From positions 1 to 13,796 of the forward strand of contig JBOHCT010000117.1 of the NCBI GenBank assembly GCA_050699055.1: DNA of 13,796 nt, in the 5' to 3' direction. This document shows, one piece after another, positions 12,869 through 13,796 of this stretch. Origin of the DNA: JBOHCT01 sp050699055 (lineage in GTDB: Bacteria; Actinomycetota; Actinomycetes; Streptosporangiales; JBOHCT01). The translations under genes and the position numbers were made by a program. The notes under the pieces were generated by a model. That model saw nothing but the letters and a program-made list of their open reading frames with translations. It was not told the origin of the DNA and searched no databases. Position 1 is the stretch's first letter. Each line of letters begins with the position of its first letter.

Positions 12869-13796
12869 ATGAGTGGAATCTGTGACGGTCGTGTGGTGGT
12901 GGTGACGGGTGCTGGTCGGGGGATCGGCCGGGGGCATGCGGTGGAGTTCGGGCGGCAGGGGGCGCGGGTTGTGGTCAACGATGTGGGGGCTGAGGTGGAC
13001 GGCACGGGGTCGTCGGCTGGTCCGGCTGGTGAGGTGGTGGACGCGATCCGTGCCGCTGGTGGGGAGGCGGTGGCCAACGGGGAGGACGTGTCCGACTTCG
13101 ACGGGGCGGGGCGTCTGGTGGACGCGGCGGTGGAGGCGTTCGGTGGGCTGCATGTGGTGGTGAACAACGCGGGGATCCTGCGGGACCGGATGTTGGTGAA
13201 CATGACCGCTGCGGAGTGGGACGCGGTGATCGGGGTGCATCTGCGGGGGACGTTCGCGGTGGCGCATCACGCGGCGGCGTACTGGCGGGGGCGGTCGAAG
13301 GCGGGCGAGCCGGTGGACGCCAGGTTGGTCAACACGTCGTCGGCGTCGGGGTTGTACGGGAATGTGGGGCAGTCGAACTATGGGGCGGCGAAGGCGGGGA
13401 TCGCGGCGTTGACGGTGATCGCGGCGAAGGAGTTGGGCCGGTATGGGGTGACGGTGAACGCGGTGGCGCCGGGGGCGCGGACGCGGATGACGGAGAACTT
13501 GGCGACGGCGTCGGGGGCGGCGGCGCCGGCGGAGGGGTTCGACGCGGCGGATCCGGACAATATCGCGCCGCTGGTGGTGTGGCTGGCGAGCGGGCAGGCG
13601 CGGGAGATCACGGCGACGGTGCGCACCACGGACCGGACAGGCGTAGAGATGGAGGCGCTCACGGCGGTCACCGTCGCCGGCCTGACGCTGCACGACATGG
13701 TCAAGGCCGTCGACCCGGGTGCAGTGCTGGACGCGGTGCGAGTGGAACGCAAGGACGGCGGCAAGACCGGAACCTGGACAAGACCGGAGGGTCGAT
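12869..13796 (+). CDS. Short-chain dehydrogenase/reductase fused in frame to a MoaC C-terminal fragment (3' end outside window)
   Basis: 309 codons are open from ATG 12869 (AAGGAG 11 nt upstream) to the window edge. Residues 1-246 are a classical SDR: NAD(P)-binding TGAGRGIG (13-20), NNAG (99-102), catalytic Ser in NTSSASG (about 157-158) and Tyr171/Lys175 in SNYGAAKAG, then VNAVAPGARTRM. It resembles the roughly 300-residue 3-hydroxyacyl-CoA dehydrogenases found beside FadE genes in actinomycetes. After SGQAREIT the expected tail (about 60 residues) is replaced by RTTDRTGVEMEALTAV, GLTLHDMVKAVDPGAVLDAV and DGGKTGTW: the last third of MoaC. The fold core and active site are intact, but the lost tail could affect stability and substrate binding. 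Codons switch from G/T-ending to C-ending at the join. It may be a genuine rearrangement or an assembly chimera. Expected role if active: oxidation of a 3-hydroxyacyl-CoA made by this operon. Confidence 0.88.
   Translation, partial: MSGICDGRVVVVTGAGRGIGRGHAVEFGRQGARVVVNDVGAEVDGTGSSAGPAGEVVDAIRAAGGEAVANGEDVSDFDGAGRLVDAAVEAFGGLHVVVNNAGILRDRMLVNMTAAEWDAVIGVHLRGTFAVAHHAAAYWRGRSKAGEPVDARLVNTSSASGLYGNVGQSNYGAAKAGIAALTVIAAKELGRYGVTVNAVAPGARTRMTENLATASGAAAPAEGFDAADPDNIAPLVVWLASGQAREITATVRTTDRTGVEMEALTAVTVAGLTLHDMVKAVDPGAVLDAVRVERKDGGKTGTWTRPEGR
13604..13796 (+). pseudogene. moaC: 3' part of moaC (cyclic pyranopterin monophosphate synthase) joined to the SDR
   Basis: From about residue 247 of the fusion the sequence follows MoaC: compare E. 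coli RLTGKTGVEMEALTAA and YDMCKAV with TDRTGVEMEALTAV and HDMVKAV here, ending KDGGKTGTW against KSGGKSGDF. The GVEMEAL glutamates and the D-M-x-K pair implicated in MoaC activity are present. The N-terminal two thirds, including the lysine and the HPL histidine of the active site, are absent, so this piece should not make cyclic pyranopterin monophosphate. The likely junction is within 13604-13621 (GAGATCAC region), a plausible microhomology between an SDR ...REIT and a MoaC ...EITATVRT. Confidence 0.85.
13786..13796 (+). promoter_or_regulatory. Possible ribosome site of a following gene
   Basis: GGAGG (13786-13790) is 4 nt before AT at the last two bases. If the next base is G, a new ATG would start at 13795 overlapping the end of the fusion gene (ATGA arrangement), as commonly seen for a gene following moaC. 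The sequence ends here, so this is inference. Confidence 0.25.

Noticed and set aside
12641..13693. 350-codon minus-strand frame
   Set aside because: Antisense to the SDR-MoaC fusion; Arg/His/Pro-rich low-complexity translation typical of a shadow frame.

Overview
The window is high-GC, gene-dense DNA with GTG/TTG starts alongside ATG and several acyl-CoA dehydrogenase, TetR and SDR genes. This points to an actinomycete (Frankia-, Pseudonocardia- or Mycobacterium-like). Genus cannot be fixed from sequence alone. No rRNA, tRNA, CRISPR array, transposase, integrase or recognisable defence system was seen.

Layout. (1) Positions 1-1248, minus strand: the N-terminal 416 residues of a thiamine-diphosphate enzyme that runs off the left edge. 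(2) 1393-3861: two TetR-family repressors on the minus strand; the second is divergent from a PPOX-fold flavin/F420-type protein across a compact promoter region holding a near-palindrome. (3) 3901-5160: a zone of decayed genes. It holds an alpha-oxoamine synthase broken by a roughly 200-bp internal deletion and at least one single-base frameshift, an unassigned ORF, and the C-terminal stub of a cytochrome c oxidase subunit I on the opposite strand. (4) 5400-6251, minus strand: an apparently intact SCO1/SenC copper chaperone followed by a hairpin terminator. (5) 6695 to the right edge, plus strand: a tightly spaced catabolic operon with two related acyl-CoA dehydrogenases, an ADP-forming acyl-CoA synthetase, a third divergent acyl-CoA dehydrogenase and a short-chain dehydrogenase.

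How the genes fit together. The plus-strand operon supplies CoA activation of an unknown carboxylic acid, alpha,beta-dehydrogenation, and oxidation of a hydroxyacyl intermediate. No enoyl-CoA hydratase or thiolase is in the window. A perfect 13-bp palindrome just downstream of a TTGACA element is a plausible operator for the operon.

The most unusual observations are as follows. The terminal SDR gene is fused in frame to the C-terminal part of MoaC (molybdenum cofactor synthesis), with a sharp codon-usage change at the join. The second acyl-CoA dehydrogenase ends in five exact 15-bp repeats encoding KEPRS. The zone 3901-5160 holds several broken genes. Together these suggest an accessory segment assembled by repeated rearrangement, or in part an assembly artefact. 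I did not find a convincing new biological system; the SDR-MoaC junction is the strongest lead.
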